A DNA stretch of 56,711 nucleotides from Avichristensenella sp031549905 (GCA_031549905.1 JAVBPC010000059.1:1-56711); one strand, 5' to 3'. Counted from the stretch's first letter, positions 9,504 to 19,200 are shown. Numbers and translations: made by a program. Notes: a model not told the origin generated them from the sequence alone.

Positions 9504-9537
9504 GGCCCCCTCGCCATTCCTGACGAGGGGGTCTTTT
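9504..9537 (+). terminator. Rho-independent terminator closing the glycoside operon
   Basis: CCCCCTCG (9506-9513) pairs with CGAGGGGG (9524-9531), followed by TCTTTT. It separates the ROK kinase from the convergent binding-protein gene. Confidence 0.85.
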
Positions 9538-9546
9538 GCTTATGCC

Positions 9547-10710
9547 TTATTGCCTATGCGCGATCCAGTAGTCCCGCACATCTTCGATGTTTTCGTAGAT
9601 GTAATCAAAGTCCACTTCCCACAGCGGAATGTTCTCCAGCGGGATGTTGCCCTCTGCGCTGTCGTTCTCCGGCCGCACCGACCAGGAACCCAGCGATACC
9701 AGCGGCCCATAGCCTGCGCCCTTGCCGTCTTCGCCGCCCATCCAGTACTGGATGAACAGTTTCGCGCCGATGGGGTGCGGGGCTTCGTTGGAGATGCCCA
9801 GGAAGTTCAGCGCGGGGATGCCGTTGGCAACGTGCATCTGCTCGGGGGCGTAGTTGATCATATAGCCGTCCGCCTGGCCGCGAAGCTTCACGGAGGAGGA
9901 ATACCCTACCGGCGGGTTCTCCTGGCCGGCCGCGCCGACCATCTCGATCACCTCATCGGAGCCCTTGGCCATGATCGGATCGTTGGCCAGGAAACGCTTG
10001 ATGAACGCATGCGCCGCTGTCGGCTCGTCATCGGCCAACACAATCGCTTCGCCAAACACCGCTTCGTAATCGGCGGCCATTTGGTCGGCGTTCTGCACCA
10101 TGGCGACCAGCGGAGCGCAGTAGGCGTCATTGCTGGCGGCATCCTGGTACACGACCTTGCCGCGCCATTCTTCCGTGGTCAGATCCCACCAGGATGTGAT
10201 GGGGCACTCTTCATACACTTCGGTGTTGTAGAACCACAGGTTCAGTTCCAGCATCAGCGGGGTCAGCGTCAGGTACGCGGGATCGACGTTGCCGAAGATC
10301 GACGCGGGCTGGTAGTTGTGCAGCATGCCCTCGCCGAATATCTCGTAGGTGTACTCGCCGACCTGTTCCTTGGAGTGGATGATGTCCACGGTGCGGATGC
10401 CCGCCTCGTACTCGGTGACGAACTTCTCTTTCAGCGTGCCGGAAGAGATGTCATACACTTCGACATCCATGCCCGGGTATTCGGCCATGAACGCGGTGGC
10501 GATCTTCGCCGTGCGGGAAGAGATGGTGTATACGACCACTTTGCCGCCCTCCTGGGCAAGCGCGGCGGCGTACAGATCCGCCATGGATTCATCCTGATCC
10601 AGCCCGTTGTCAAGCGCCCACTGGTCCTCACTCGGGCCTGCCAGCGCCGCGGACGCAAGCAGCATCATCAGGGCCAGGCACAGGGCGAACAACTTGGTTA
10701 GTTTCTTCAT
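9547..10710 (-). CDS. Secreted ABC binding protein, AfuA/PotD-like family
   Basis: This 387-residue protein has a signal peptide (MKKLTKLFALCLALMMLLAS, cleavage near 'AALA') and no lipobox; the Cys at position 11 lies inside the hydrophobic core. The mature part looks like the Fe3+/polyamine/aminoethylphosphonate binding-protein superfamily ('YNTEVYEECPITSWWDL', 'NPPVGYSSSVKL'). AGGAGGAAC precedes the ATG. It is the last gene of a three-gene importer operon read right to left. The ligand cannot be told from sequence; iron, polyamines, phosphonates and phosphorylated sugars all occur in this superfamily. Confidence 0.82.
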   Translation of the reverse strand: MKKLTKLFALCLALMMLLASAALAGPSEDQWALDNGLDQDESMADLYAAALAQEGGKVVVYTISSRTAKIATAFMAEYPGMDVEVYDISSGTLKEKFVTEYEAGIRTVDIIHSKEQVGEYTYEIFGEGMLHNYQPASIFGNVDPAYLTLTPLMLELNLWFYNTEVYEECPITSWWDLTTEEWRGKVVYQDAASNDAYCAPLVAMVQNADQMAADYEAVFGEAIVLADDEPTAAHAFIKRFLANDPIMAKGSDEVIEMVGAAGQENPPVGYSSSVKLRGQADGYMINYAPEQMHVANGIPALNFLGISNEAPHPIGAKLFIQYWMGGEDGKGAGYGPLVSLGSWSVRPENDSAEGNIPLENIPLWEVDFDYIYENIEDVRDYWIAHRQ

Positions 10711-10734
10711 GGTTGTTCCTCCTTCTATTTTTTA

Positions 10735-10750
10735 CCCGCGCACGCGCGGG
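10735..10750. other. Intercistronic hairpin between ATPase and binding-protein genes
   Basis: CCCGCG-CACG-CGCGGG, a 6-bp GC-only stem, lies just upstream of the binding-protein ribosome-binding site. On the transcribed (-) strand no U-run follows, so it is more likely an mRNA-processing or stability element than a terminator. Confidence 0.5.
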
Positions 10751-10769
10751 AGCAACCCATTTTGAACGG

Positions 10770-11885
10770 CTACTCGGCTTTGGCCCATTTCACCAGCCTG
10801 CCGGTGCCCGCGTGGAACACATTGAGCAGCTCCGGGTTCAGGGAAAGGCGCACCTGCGCGTCGTTTTCCAGGTGACACAGGCCCAACAGCTTCACCAGCA
10901 GGCTGCTTTGGCCTACGTTTAGCTGCACCAGCGTTTCGGAGCCCGCGGGCATTACGGAGTACACCGTCGCGGGGATGCCATCCCCGGCGCCGATCGTGAT
11001 CTGTTCGGGTCTTACGCCCAGCACGCAGTCAAACGCGCCGGCATCCGGCATATCGGCGGTAAAAGTTTCGCTTCCAAACCGGAAAGACCCGAGCGGCGAT
11101 TCGATCGACAGCGTATCGCCGGACCGCGTTGCCTTGCCGGGCAGCAGGTTGATGCGTGGGTTGCCGATGAAATCCGCCATGCGCAGCGATACAGGGTTTT
11201 GGTAGACGTGCATCGGCGTGTCCAGCTGTTCAATCCGCCCGTCGAAAAACACGGCGATGCGCGTGGACAGCGTCAGCGCCTCCGCTTGGTCGTGCGTGAC
11301 GTAGAGCACGGTGGTGCCCATTTCCTTGTGCAGGCGCTTCAGTTCCGAGCGCATGTCGATGCGCAGCTTCGCATCCAGGTTGGACAGCGGCTCATCCAGC
11401 AGCAGTATTTTCGGCGCGGTAACGATTGCCCGCGCGATGGCCACGCGCTGCTGCTGCCCGCCGGAAAGCTCGCTGGGGTAACGCTTTGCAAACTCGCCGA
11501 TCTGCATTCTTTCCAGCGCGTTTTCCACCAGCGGCTTGATGGTCTGCTTCGGCGTTTTATTCACCGTCAGCCCAAAAGCCACGTTTTCATATACCGTCAT
11601 GTGCGGCCACAGCGCGTAACTTTGAAATACCAGGTTCAGCTGGCGCTTTGCGGGCGCTTCGAAATATGCCTCTTCCGCGTTGATCACCAGCTTGTCATTC
11701 AGCCACATTTTGCCCGACTGCGGGTTTTCAAGCCCCGCCACCACGCGCAGCGTCGTCGTTTTGCCGCAGCCGGAAGGGCCCAGCAGCGTCATGAACTCGC
11801 CCTGTGCCACCGAAAGGTCAATATCCTTAAGCACATGGTTATTTCCATAGAACTTGTTGATGCCCTGCAGTACGATATGATCCAT
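10770..11885 (-). CDS. ABC transporter ATP-binding protein (FbpC/PotA family)
   Basis: This 371-residue ATPase has Walker A 'GPSGCGKTT', signature 'LSGGQQQRV', Walker B 'ILLLDEPLSNLD', the switch His in 'YVTHDQAEA' and a C-terminal TOBE-type domain. It energises the fused permease encoded 3 nt upstream in transcript order (11889-13754). It is one of few importer ATPases in the window, and the three CUT1 systems lack one. FbpC/PotA-family proteins are usually dedicated to their own transporter. Confidence 0.92.
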   Translation of the reverse strand: MDHIVLQGINKFYGNNHVLKDIDLSVAQGEFMTLLGPSGCGKTTTLRVVAGLENPQSGKMWLNDKLVINAEEAYFEAPAKRQLNLVFQSYALWPHMTVYENVAFGLTVNKTPKQTIKPLVENALERMQIGEFAKRYPSELSGGQQQRVAIARAIVTAPKILLLDEPLSNLDAKLRIDMRSELKRLHKEMGTTVLYVTHDQAEALTLSTRIAVFFDGRIEQLDTPMHVYQNPVSLRMADFIGNPRINLLPGKATRSGDTLSIESPLGSFRFGSETFTADMPDAGAFDCVLGVRPEQITIGAGDGIPATVYSVMPAGSETLVQLNVGQSSLLVKLLGLCHLENDAQVRLSLNPELLNVFHAGTGRLVKWAKAE

Positions 11886-11888
11886 TGC

Positions 11889-13754
11889 TTACCCTCCCAG
11901 CCCGCCGGCGATGTCGGCGTTGAAAAACCGGTTTGCGATCCAGTAGAAGAAGAAAACCATGGCGAACATCACGATGGCGACCGCGCTGGCGGGCTGCTGA
12001 AACCCGCTGGTGGAGTATGTGTACGCCATGTACGGCAGCGTGGCCTGGGTCGGCGTCATCAGGATGATGACCAGGTCCAGCTCCTTCATGATGCTGATGA
12101 GGATCAGCATGAATCCGCTCATGAACCCATTCTTCGACAGCGGAAACACGATCTTCGCGAACCGCCGCGCGAACGACGCGCCCGCAATCTGCCCCGCCTC
12201 TTCCAGCTCCAGGCTGATCTGCATCATGTTGGATGTGCCCGCCCTTGATGCGAACGGCAGGTGCTTGACGATGCTGACCAGCACCAGCAGCGCGAACGTG
12301 CCGTACAGCGAGGGTATCAGCGTGACATCTAGCCCGAAAATGTTGACCTTGGTGGCGGTTGCGAACATGGATAGGTACATCGCGCCAAACGCGATGGAGG
12401 GGATCAGGTAGGGGATGAACACCAGCTGCTCCACGAGCTTTCCGCTGCGCAGGCCGCGCCCCCGGGAGTTGATGTAACCGATTAACTGGCCGCACACCGT
12501 TGCGATCAAAGATGTGATGAACGTGAGCAGCAGCGTGTTCTTGACGAACATCCAGAACTGCGAGGACTTGAACACGCCGGGCAGTCCATCCGAAATGGAC
12601 GGGTTGGCATTGCCAAACCAGTAATGCAGCGTGAAGTTGGACAGCCCGAATTCACCCGCGCGCAGCATAAAGCTTTGGTACAGCAGCACAAACAGCGGCA
12701 TCAGCACCGCGAACGCCAGGAACAGCGACAGCGCGATGACGATTACAGGCTTCCATTTGCCCAACTTGATCAGCGTGCTGCGGCCGCCCTTGCCGCCGAT
12801 GGTGGCGTAGGATTTGCGCGCGCCGATCATCTTTTGATTTACGAATATGTTTAGCGAAGCGATTGCGATCAGCACCAGGCTGATGGCGAAGCTCGTGCCC
12901 TTTTGCCGCTGCACCGTGGCGTGCAGCGATGTTGAAATCGTGTAATAGTTGATCTTCAGCCCCAAAAAGGATGGCACGCCGAATGTGCCCATCGATTTGG
13001 AAAAGGTCAGGATCAGCGCGGACAGGATGGCCGGCAGCACCAGCGGGAATGTGATCTTGCGCAAAATGCGCAGCTTGCCTGCGCCGACAATCTCGCCCAT
13101 CTCTTCTAATTCCGAGTTGACGGAGCGCAGCGCCGCGGACACCAGCAGATACGAATACGCGTAATAGTGAATGGACAGCACGATGATGATCGCGACCGGG
13201 CCGTATGCCAGCCAGTCCGGCGTGGTGATGCCAAGGTAGCTTAATAGCCCCGCCGCGCCGCCGATGCGCTGGTTGCGGAACATGGAAAGCCACGCCATCG
13301 ATTTGCACCAGGAGGGCAGCATATACGGGATGATCACAGCCAGCGAAAAGAAGCGCTTGCCGGGCAGGTCCGTGCGCACCATCAGCCACGCGATCAGCGA
13401 GCCGAACAAAATGGATATGGCCGAAACGGATGTGGCAATGACCAGGGAGTTCCAAAGCGGAACAAAGAATAAATTCTTGGATACATCGCTGAACAAAAGC
13501 CGTTTCCAGTAGTACAGCGTCAGATCGCCAGCCTCCATGCCCGCGCGCCTTGCATCCGCCTTGGCCATGGTGAATGTGGTGCGGATCATTTCAAACAGCG
13601 GAACCAAGATCAAATAAGCCAAAACAATGATGGATAATGTGACAATGATCTTGTATGGAGACTTCAGCGCGCTTTCGATGCGGTTGCGCCATTTGCGCCG
13701 GGCGGAGTAAGGCGGCGCGGTGTGTTGTTGCCCGTTGAGCCCAGTATTCATCAT
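11889..13754 (-). CDS. Double-length ABC permease (AfuB/FbpB type), 621 aa
   Basis: This membrane protein is made of two fused permease units, each with an EAA-type loop ('ELEEMGEIVGAGKLRILRKI' and 'ELEEAGQIAGASFARRFAKI'), so one polypeptide forms the whole channel. About 12 transmembrane segments are expected. AAGGGTGAG sits just before tandem ATGs (13754 and 13751); extension to 13796 has no ribosome-binding site. It is the first gene of the permease-ATPase-binding protein operon. Confidence 0.88.
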   Translation of the reverse strand: MMNTGLNGQQHTAPPYSARRKWRNRIESALKSPYKIIVTLSIIVLAYLILVPLFEMIRTTFTMAKADARRAGMEAGDLTLYYWKRLLFSDVSKNLFFVPLWNSLVIATSVSAISILFGSLIAWLMVRTDLPGKRFFSLAVIIPYMLPSWCKSMAWLSMFRNQRIGGAAGLLSYLGITTPDWLAYGPVAIIIVLSIHYYAYSYLLVSAALRSVNSELEEMGEIVGAGKLRILRKITFPLVLPAILSALILTFSKSMGTFGVPSFLGLKINYYTISTSLHATVQRQKGTSFAISLVLIAIASLNIFVNQKMIGARKSYATIGGKGGRSTLIKLGKWKPVIVIALSLFLAFAVLMPLFVLLYQSFMLRAGEFGLSNFTLHYWFGNANPSISDGLPGVFKSSQFWMFVKNTLLLTFITSLIATVCGQLIGYINSRGRGLRSGKLVEQLVFIPYLIPSIAFGAMYLSMFATATKVNIFGLDVTLIPSLYGTFALLVLVSIVKHLPFASRAGTSNMMQISLELEEAGQIAGASFARRFAKIVFPLSKNGFMSGFMLILISIMKELDLVIILMTPTQATLPYMAYTYSTSGFQQPASAVAIVMFAMVFFFYWIANRFFNADIAGGLGG

Positions 13755-13787
13755 CTCACCCTTTATGGGAATGCTTGTATATGTCTT

Positions 13788-13823
13788 ATGATACAATGAA
13801 ACGGCGGAAAATGCCAGGCATTT
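13788..13823 (-). promoter_or_regulatory. Candidate operator and weak promoter of the AfuBCA-like operon
   Basis: A perfect 15-bp palindrome, AAATGCC-A-GGCATTT (13809-13823), lies upstream of the permease start. It overlaps the position expected for the -35 of a TATCAT -10 element (13788-13793, - strand). The -35 match itself is poor. The regulator is unknown. Confidence 0.4.
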
Positions 13824-13869
13824 GGGATATTTGGCACAAAACAGCGCGGCGTGGGAAGCCGAGCCTTCG

Positions 13870-14853
13870 CTACGGCGTCACGGGCCGCCCGGGAATCCAC
13901 ACATACCGGTCATCCGAAATGGCGTAACCAAGGCTTTCTTCGCTGACATCTTCACCCTTTGCCAGCAGCATCGCAAGGCGCATGGCGGCGCGCGCCTGGT
14001 TTTCCGCATCATTCAGCACCGTGCCAAGCAGCGTGCCGTCGGCAAGCGCCTCCAGCGCGGCGGCGGTCGCATCCACGCCGACGACCGGGATGGTTTTGCC
14101 CTGCGAAAAGTATCCGACAGCCTTCAGCGCCTCGATCGCGCCGATGGCCATCTCATCGTTGTTGGCGATGACGCACTCAATCTGGTCGCCATACGCGGAG
14201 AGCAGGCGGGCCATCTTGTCCTTGGCCAGCGAGCGGTCCCACATCGCCACCTCTTCCGCAAGCTTCTGGGTGGGTATGCCCGCCTCGCGCAGCACCGCCA
14301 CGGAGCGCAGCGTGCGCAGTTCGGCATCCTGGTGCCCCGGTTCCCCCTTGAGCACCACCAGCTGCAGCACGCCGTCGCCGTTTGCGTCGGTTTCCGGGTG
14401 CAGGGCAAGGTAATCAATGACCAGCTGCCCGCACATATCGCCCAGCTGTCTGGGGTCCGTGCCGACATAGTACGCCTTGCTGTACAGCCGCATATCCTCC
14501 GGGAAGGGCTGGCGGTTGATGAACACCACCGGCGTTTCGTACGCCATTGCCATGCGCACCAGGTATACGGCGGATGTGCGGTCTACCGGGTTGATGATCA
14601 GCACATCCACGCCGGCTTTCAGCAAGTCCTCTACCTGCTGATTTTGCGTGATCTGCTCATTTTCCGCGTGAACTACCGTCAGGGTTGCCTGCCCCTGCGC
14701 GATGGCGGCGATTTCATCGCCGATGCTGGCAATGAACGCATCCTCTTTCATGTACAGGCACAGCCCGATGGAGGGCAGCTTTCCGGGAGACTGTGCCAAC
14801 GCGGGCGCGGAAAGCGTGCACAGCACGAGCAGGAGCAACAGCGTTTTTTTCAT
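13870..14853 (-). CDS. Secreted MglB-like sugar-binding protein of sensor operon
   Basis: This 327-residue periplasmic-binding-protein type I family member has a signal peptide (MKKTLLLLLVLCTLSAPALA) and no lipobox at the cleavage site. Ligand-cleft features typical of the galactose/ribose-binding group are visible: 'INPVDRTSA', 'VVFINRQPF', 'VIANNDEMAIGAIEAL', 'VVGVDATAAALEAL'. It resembles the MglB at 20191. GGAGGT precedes the ATG. It is the last gene of an operon with a response regulator, a sensor kinase and an anchored binding-like protein, so it may present sugar to the kinase rather than feed a permease. Confidence 0.85.
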   Translation of the reverse strand: MKKTLLLLLVLCTLSAPALAQSPGKLPSIGLCLYMKEDAFIASIGDEIAAIAQGQATLTVVHAENEQITQNQQVEDLLKAGVDVLIINPVDRTSAVYLVRMAMAYETPVVFINRQPFPEDMRLYSKAYYVGTDPRQLGDMCGQLVIDYLALHPETDANGDGVLQLVVLKGEPGHQDAELRTLRSVAVLREAGIPTQKLAEEVAMWDRSLAKDKMARLLSAYGDQIECVIANNDEMAIGAIEALKAVGYFSQGKTIPVVGVDATAAALEALADGTLLGTVLNDAENQARAAMRLAMLLAKGEDVSEESLGYAISDDRYVWIPGRPVTP

Positions 14854-14865
14854 TGCGGCCACCTC

Positions 14866-15801
14866 CTATTGCAGCAGCGGGAACGCAATGGAGGCGTTCT
14901 CGCTGTCAAACAGGGTTTCAAGCGTGATGGCGCGGCCCGGAATCAGCGCGCCCTTTCCGGTGAACGCGGCGGATACAGCCTGATACCCCATGGCGTACGG
15001 CACGGGCGCGGTGAGCGCATCCGCAAGGCCAGTTTCCAGCGGTTCGGCGATGGCGTCACCGCCGGCAAAACCGGACAGCGGCAGGGATGCATCCAGCAGG
15101 CCGCTCAGCTTGGCGCCGATCGCGGCGGTTGTGGCCGTATCGGATACCGCGATCAGCGCGGCGGGGGAAAGGGAGGCGATTTGCGCCCAGGCGGCGTCGT
15201 TTGCGGGCAGGGTAACCGTGTTGCAGTCCATGCTTGCAAGCGCGTCCAGCGCGCCGCTCAAACGGCCCGCGCTGTTTACATCTGGCAAAGCGCTGCTATT
15301 TGCAGCGCCGTTGCCGTCCGCTAAGCCGTCGCTATCCGCCCAGTCTCCACCATCCGCCAAGAGAACTACCGTCCCGCCGGCCGGGACAGCAAGCGCCGCC
15401 ACAGCGCCGCGCCCCTCGCTGAAAGGATCGCTCAGTACCGCGCAGTCGCCGCCCTCCCCGCCGATCAGCACCAGCCGCGTGCCGCCAAGCGCCGTGCGCG
15501 CGGCATCCAGCGGGATGCCCGTATCGGCAGTCAGAATCACGGCCCAATACCCGCCGGAAATAACCTGCTGCGGCAAGGCATCCCTGGCGACGAAAACCGA
15601 CAGCTCCGCGCCCCGGCCTGTGGCGGCATCCTGTGCGCCGCTTTTCAGCTTCATGATGTAGGTGCCGGTATCCTCTGTCAGCACCAGCGCGATTTTCTCC
15701 GGTGCGGCACCGTTGTCCGGCGTGGGGTCGCTTACGCCCCATACGATGACCAGCGCGGCGGCCACGGCGCACAGCGCGATCAGCAGCGCATACTTCTTCA
15801 C
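14866..15801 (-). CDS. Membrane-anchored periplasmic-binding-protein-like sensor component
   Basis: This 311-residue protein has one N-terminal hydrophobic segment (residues ~4-22) without a clear cleavage site, followed by a region compatible with a degenerate type I periplasmic-binding fold ('KIALVLTEDTGTYIMKLKSG', 'AAIGAKLSGLL'). Ala/Gly content is very high. Its start overlaps the kinase stop by ATGA, which implies tight coupling. By analogy with XylFII of the XylFII-LytS-YesN system in Clostridium (established), it could bind sugar outside the cell and signal through the kinase. Sequence similarity is weak, so the role is inferred from context. Confidence 0.65.
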   Translation of the reverse strand: MKKYALLIALCAVAAALVIVWGVSDPTPDNGAAPEKIALVLTEDTGTYIMKLKSGAQDAATGRGAELSVFVARDALPQQVISGGYWAVILTADTGIPLDAARTALGGTRLVLIGGEGGDCAVLSDPFSEGRGAVAALAVPAGGTVVLLADGGDWADSDGLADGNGAANSSALPDVNSAGRLSGALDALASMDCNTVTLPANDAAWAQIASLSPAALIAVSDTATTAAIGAKLSGLLDASLPLSGFAGGDAIAEPLETGLADALTAPVPYAMGYQAVSAAFTGKGALIPGRAITLETLFDSENASIAFPLLQ

Positions 15802-17540
15802 GCGCCTTCCTCCTTTCGCGCAAAAGACACCGGCAGCCGAATCGTCACCGTTGTCCCTTCATCCTCCACGCTTTCAATGGTCAGGCCGTACTTTGCGCCG
15901 TACGTCAGCTGGATGCGTTCGTGTACATTCTTGATGCCGATGCCGCTTTTGCCCGTGGATGTGGTCAGGATCGTTTTCTGCTTCGCCGCGGGGATGCCAA
16001 GGCCATCATCGGCCACGACGATGTGCAGTTCGTCTTCCACAATGGCGGTGCTGATGCGGATGTGCAGCGGGTCGCCGTATTCATCGATGGCATGCGTGAT
16101 CGCGTTTTCCACCAGCGGTTGCACGATCAGGCGCAGCGTGTACAGACGCAGCGTATCGGCGGCGGGTTCGATTTCGTAGCTGAATTTGTTCTGGAAGCGC
16201 ATCTTTTGTATCACCAGATAGCTGCCGACGTGCTGCAGTTCGTCATCCACCGTGATGAAGCTGTGCCCTTTGCTGATTGAGATGCGGAACAGCTTCGCCA
16301 GCGCGTTTACCATCTGCACGGCCTCTTTGCTGTGCCCGCTTTCCTCCATCCAGATGATGGAATCCAGCGTGTTGTACAGGAAATGCGGGTTGATCTGCGC
16401 TTGCAGCGCGTTCAGCTCGTGCAGGCGCTTGGCTTCCTGTTCCTCCACGATTTGCCGCATCAGCCCCCGGATGCGCGCCAGCATATCGTTAAACGCCAGC
16501 GCCAGCGAGCGCAGTTCGCGGAAGCTTCGCGGCAGCTGAATATCGGCAAGATCGCCGCCGCGCACGCGCAGTATTTCCTGCTCAAGACCGCGAATGGGCC
16601 GCTCGATCAGCAGCGCGATCAGCGTTGCCGCGACAAACGAAAACAGCATGCCGCAAATCAGCGCGGCGGTGATGATGCGCACGATCGCGCTGAGCACGCC
16701 GAAAATCTCATCCACATACGCGCTGCCGACCATTCGCCAGCGCGTTTGGTTCAGCGACATGCTGATCAGCACGCGCTCGCGCCCGTCGACAGAATCCTTC
16801 GTGATGCCGACGATCTGCGCTTTGATGCTGTCCAGGCTTTCATCATACAGGCCCGCATAAATCTGCTGCTGGCGCGGGTGCCAGATCAGCCCGTCCTGTT
16901 CATCCAGGATGAAGGCGTACCCGCTTTCACCAAGGCGCACACCGCCCGCCAGCGACGCCAGCGTCGACGGCGACAGGTCTATCAGCAGCACGCCGTAGCG
17001 CTGCGTACCGTCGCTGCTGCTATATAGAAACGCTTTGGATATCGACAGCACATACGCGTGCGGCGCGTCAAACAGGTTTTGCACATGCGGGCGGGAAAAG
17101 TAGGCTGCGGTGCCTTCCCACTCGATGGCTTTGGTGAACCAATCCTCCGATGCGGTGGGCGTATTGGGGTTTCTGAGTCCGCCGGCCGTGGAGTAGATCA
17201 GCCCGCCGTCCGCGTCAAAATAGGAAATGGAAACAAGGTCAGCATTGTTCTGCTGCAAAAGCCGCGCCTGCTCCTGCCAGGCGGCGTCATCCGCGCCGGC
17301 TTCGGGCATCAGCGTGGATGCGAAATGCAGCGTGTTCGTGATGCCGCTGATGTACTGATTGACGCTCTTGGCGCTTTGCAGCAGTGTTTCGCGCGTGCGC
17401 TCCACGGCGTTCGCGGTCAGCAGCTGCGTCACGCGCGGCACCAGCATCAGCAGCATGAACAGCAGCAGCAGCCCGATCGCGGCAAAACAGGTTGCCATGA
17501 TCAGCCCGCGCAGGCTGGCCGCGCCCCGGCGGCGCATCAT
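15798..17540 (-). CDS. Sensor histidine kinase, YesM/LytS-like
   Basis: This 580-residue kinase has TM1 at ~13-35, a large extracytoplasmic sensor domain (Cache-like) and TM2 near residue 290, then a HAMP linker. The His-kinase box is 'QAQINPHFLYNTLDSI' with His386, the N-box is 'LVENAITHAIDEYG' and the G-box is 'DDGLGIPAAK'. It phosphorylates the regulator encoded just upstream (4-bp overlap). The flanking genes encode two binding-protein-like partners, which points to sugar sensing at the cell surface. Confidence 0.9.
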   Translation of the reverse strand: MMRRRGAASLRGLIMATCFAAIGLLLLFMLLMLVPRVTQLLTANAVERTRETLLQSAKSVNQYISGITNTLHFASTLMPEAGADDAAWQEQARLLQQNNADLVSISYFDADGGLIYSTAGGLRNPNTPTASEDWFTKAIEWEGTAAYFSRPHVQNLFDAPHAYVLSISKAFLYSSSDGTQRYGVLLIDLSPSTLASLAGGVRLGESGYAFILDEQDGLIWHPRQQQIYAGLYDESLDSIKAQIVGITKDSVDGRERVLISMSLNQTRWRMVGSAYVDEIFGVLSAIVRIITAALICGMLFSFVAATLIALLIERPIRGLEQEILRVRGGDLADIQLPRSFRELRSLALAFNDMLARIRGLMRQIVEEQEAKRLHELNALQAQINPHFLYNTLDSIIWMEESGHSKEAVQMVNALAKLFRISISKGHSFITVDDELQHVGSYLVIQKMRFQNKFSYEIEPAADTLRLYTLRLIVQPLVENAITHAIDEYGDPLHIRISTAIVEDELHIVVADDGLGIPAAKQKTILTTSTGKSGIGIKNVHERIQLTYGAKYGLTIESVEDEGTTVTIRLPVSFARKEEGA

Positions 17541-19138
17541 GGCCCTTTGGCGCGGCTTCTGCGCGCCTGGGAGGGGGACAGGCCAAAATGCCGCTTGAAA
17601 GCGTAGCTGAAATAGCTGGGGTCAACCATGCCAACGGCCTCTACAATTTGGGAGATCGTCAGGTTGCTGGAGACCAGCAGCGTCATCGCGCGGTCCATGC
17701 GCAGCTGCATCAGGTACTGGTGGGGGGCCTGCCCCGTTTCCTGCTTGAACAGCTGGCTTAGGTACGATGCGCTGATATGCAGCCGTCTGCACACCTCATC
17801 GGTGGTGAAATCCGCCTGCGCATACCGCTGCGCGATCAGGTCCTGCGCCGTTTTTGCGTATTGGCGCATCGAATGCTCGCGGTGCTGCACCGTCATGCCC
17901 GCGATGGTGTCTGACAGCTGGGATAGCTCCCTCTCCGCGTAAGTGGGGTTCGGGTGGCGTATCAGGCATTCCGCGATGCCATCCCTTTCGCCTGTGAACA
18001 GGTCGATTTCCAGCTTCATATCGTATGCCGTGTGCATGAACGCCAGCAGGATTTCCACCAAATACGCGCGGTAATCGCGCACGCTTGCGCCCACCGCGTA
18101 CGGGTGCCACAGCAGCGTGTGCAGCGCCTCGCGCGCCTTGTCGGTATGGCCAAGTTTCAGCGCGTTGGACAGCTCCCGTAGCAGCTGCCGGTTGACCACC
18201 AGCGCGCCGCCGCTGCCGGGCTCTATGTCGGTGATGAGGATGACGGCGCCGCTATCCGCCAGGGATGACTGATCCAGCGCGGATACCGCCTGCCGGGCCG
18301 CATCGCGCAGCAGGCGCACGCTGGGGCACGGCGCCGCCATGCCGACCAGAATGGGGCGGCCCAGGTGATGCGCGACGACCTTGCGCATCTCTTCCACAAA
18401 AGACAGCGCCTGCCAGAATGTATCATCCGTGTCATCCGCAAGCGGCAGCAGCAGCGCCAGCATGCCGCTGTAGCGGAACACATAGGCCGTGCCGCGTGCC
18501 GACAGGGATTCCTGCGCGATCTTCTGCACGCTGATGGTGGTAAGCTCGGGGTTTTCGCCCTCCTCGGCGGGCGGGATGCGGATCATCCCCAGCGCAAAGC
18601 GGCTGCTGGAAAGAGAAATGCCGTACCGAGCCGCGCCGGAAGCGGCGTCGCCCGCGGGCATTTCATCGCTGAGCAGGCGGGAGAGGAACATCTCCCTCAG
18701 CAGTGGCATGCTGCTTTCAAAGTGCTCGCGCAGGCGCGTCACATCAACATACTGCCGGTGCGCTTCATCCATGCGGGTGCGCACTTCGCGCAGCGTTTGC
18801 AGGAAGGCATCCTTCGTGACGGGCTTCAGCAGGAAATCCATTGCCCTAAGCTGTATGGCCTGCCGGGTGTATTCGTAATCATCGTAGCCTGTCAGCACGA
18901 TGAACTGCACCGTGGGCAGCACATCGCGCATGCGGCGCGCCATCGCCAGGCCATCAAGTATCGGCATGCGGATGTCGGTGACAACCAGATCGGGCTGCAG
19001 CTCTTCCGCCAGCTGCAGCGCCTCCAGGCCGTTTGCCGCCGTGCCCACGGGAAGGAAGCCCTCCGCCGGGAAATCGATCGTTTCCAGCAGGCGGTCGCGG
19101 ATTCCGGCCTCATCATCCACCAGCATCAGTTTGTACAC
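17537..19138 (-). CDS. AraC-type response regulator (YesN-like)
   Basis: This 533-residue regulator has a receiver domain at ~1-120 with phospho-acceptor Asp55 ('VVTDIRMPILDG'), a middle region of ~270 residues and two AraC helix-turn-helix motifs at the C-terminus ('LHISASYLSQLFKQETG', 'VGMVDPSYFSYAFKRHFG'). GTG 19138 ('MYKLMLVDDE') is chosen over GTG 19150 because AAAGGGG lies 11 nt upstream of it and the family begins this way. It probably activates the mglBAC importer at 20191-24015 or its own operon (inference). Confidence 0.88.
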   Translation of the reverse strand: MYKLMLVDDEAGIRDRLLETIDFPAEGFLPVGTAANGLEALQLAEELQPDLVVTDIRMPILDGLAMARRMRDVLPTVQFIVLTGYDDYEYTRQAIQLRAMDFLLKPVTKDAFLQTLREVRTRMDEAHRQYVDVTRLREHFESSMPLLREMFLSRLLSDEMPAGDAASGAARYGISLSSSRFALGMIRIPPAEEGENPELTTISVQKIAQESLSARGTAYVFRYSGMLALLLPLADDTDDTFWQALSFVEEMRKVVAHHLGRPILVGMAAPCPSVRLLRDAARQAVSALDQSSLADSGAVILITDIEPGSGGALVVNRQLLRELSNALKLGHTDKAREALHTLLWHPYAVGASVRDYRAYLVEILLAFMHTAYDMKLEIDLFTGERDGIAECLIRHPNPTYAERELSQLSDTIAGMTVQHREHSMRQYAKTAQDLIAQRYAQADFTTDEVCRRLHISASYLSQLFKQETGQAPHQYLMQLRMDRAMTLLVSSNLTISQIVEAVGMVDPSYFSYAFKRHFGLSPSQARRSRAKGP

Positions 19139-19161
19139 GCGAAATGCCACCCCTTTGCGCT

Positions 19162-19190
19162 ATTATTCCATAAACGCGGGCTTCTGTCCA
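19162..19190 (-). promoter_or_regulatory. Probable promoter of the sensor operon
   Basis: On the - strand, TGGACA (19190-19185), 17 nt, then AATAAT (19167-19162). The start codon lies about 20 nt downstream. Confidence 0.5.
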
Positions 19191-19200
19191 TTGTTTGAAT

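Noticed and set aside
13822..15324. 500-residue + strand open frame opposite the sensor-operon binding proteins
   Set aside because: It is antisense to two well-supported genes with signal peptides and ribosome-binding sites; its composition (rich in Arg, His, Gln) is that of a frame mirrored from GC-rich coding DNA.
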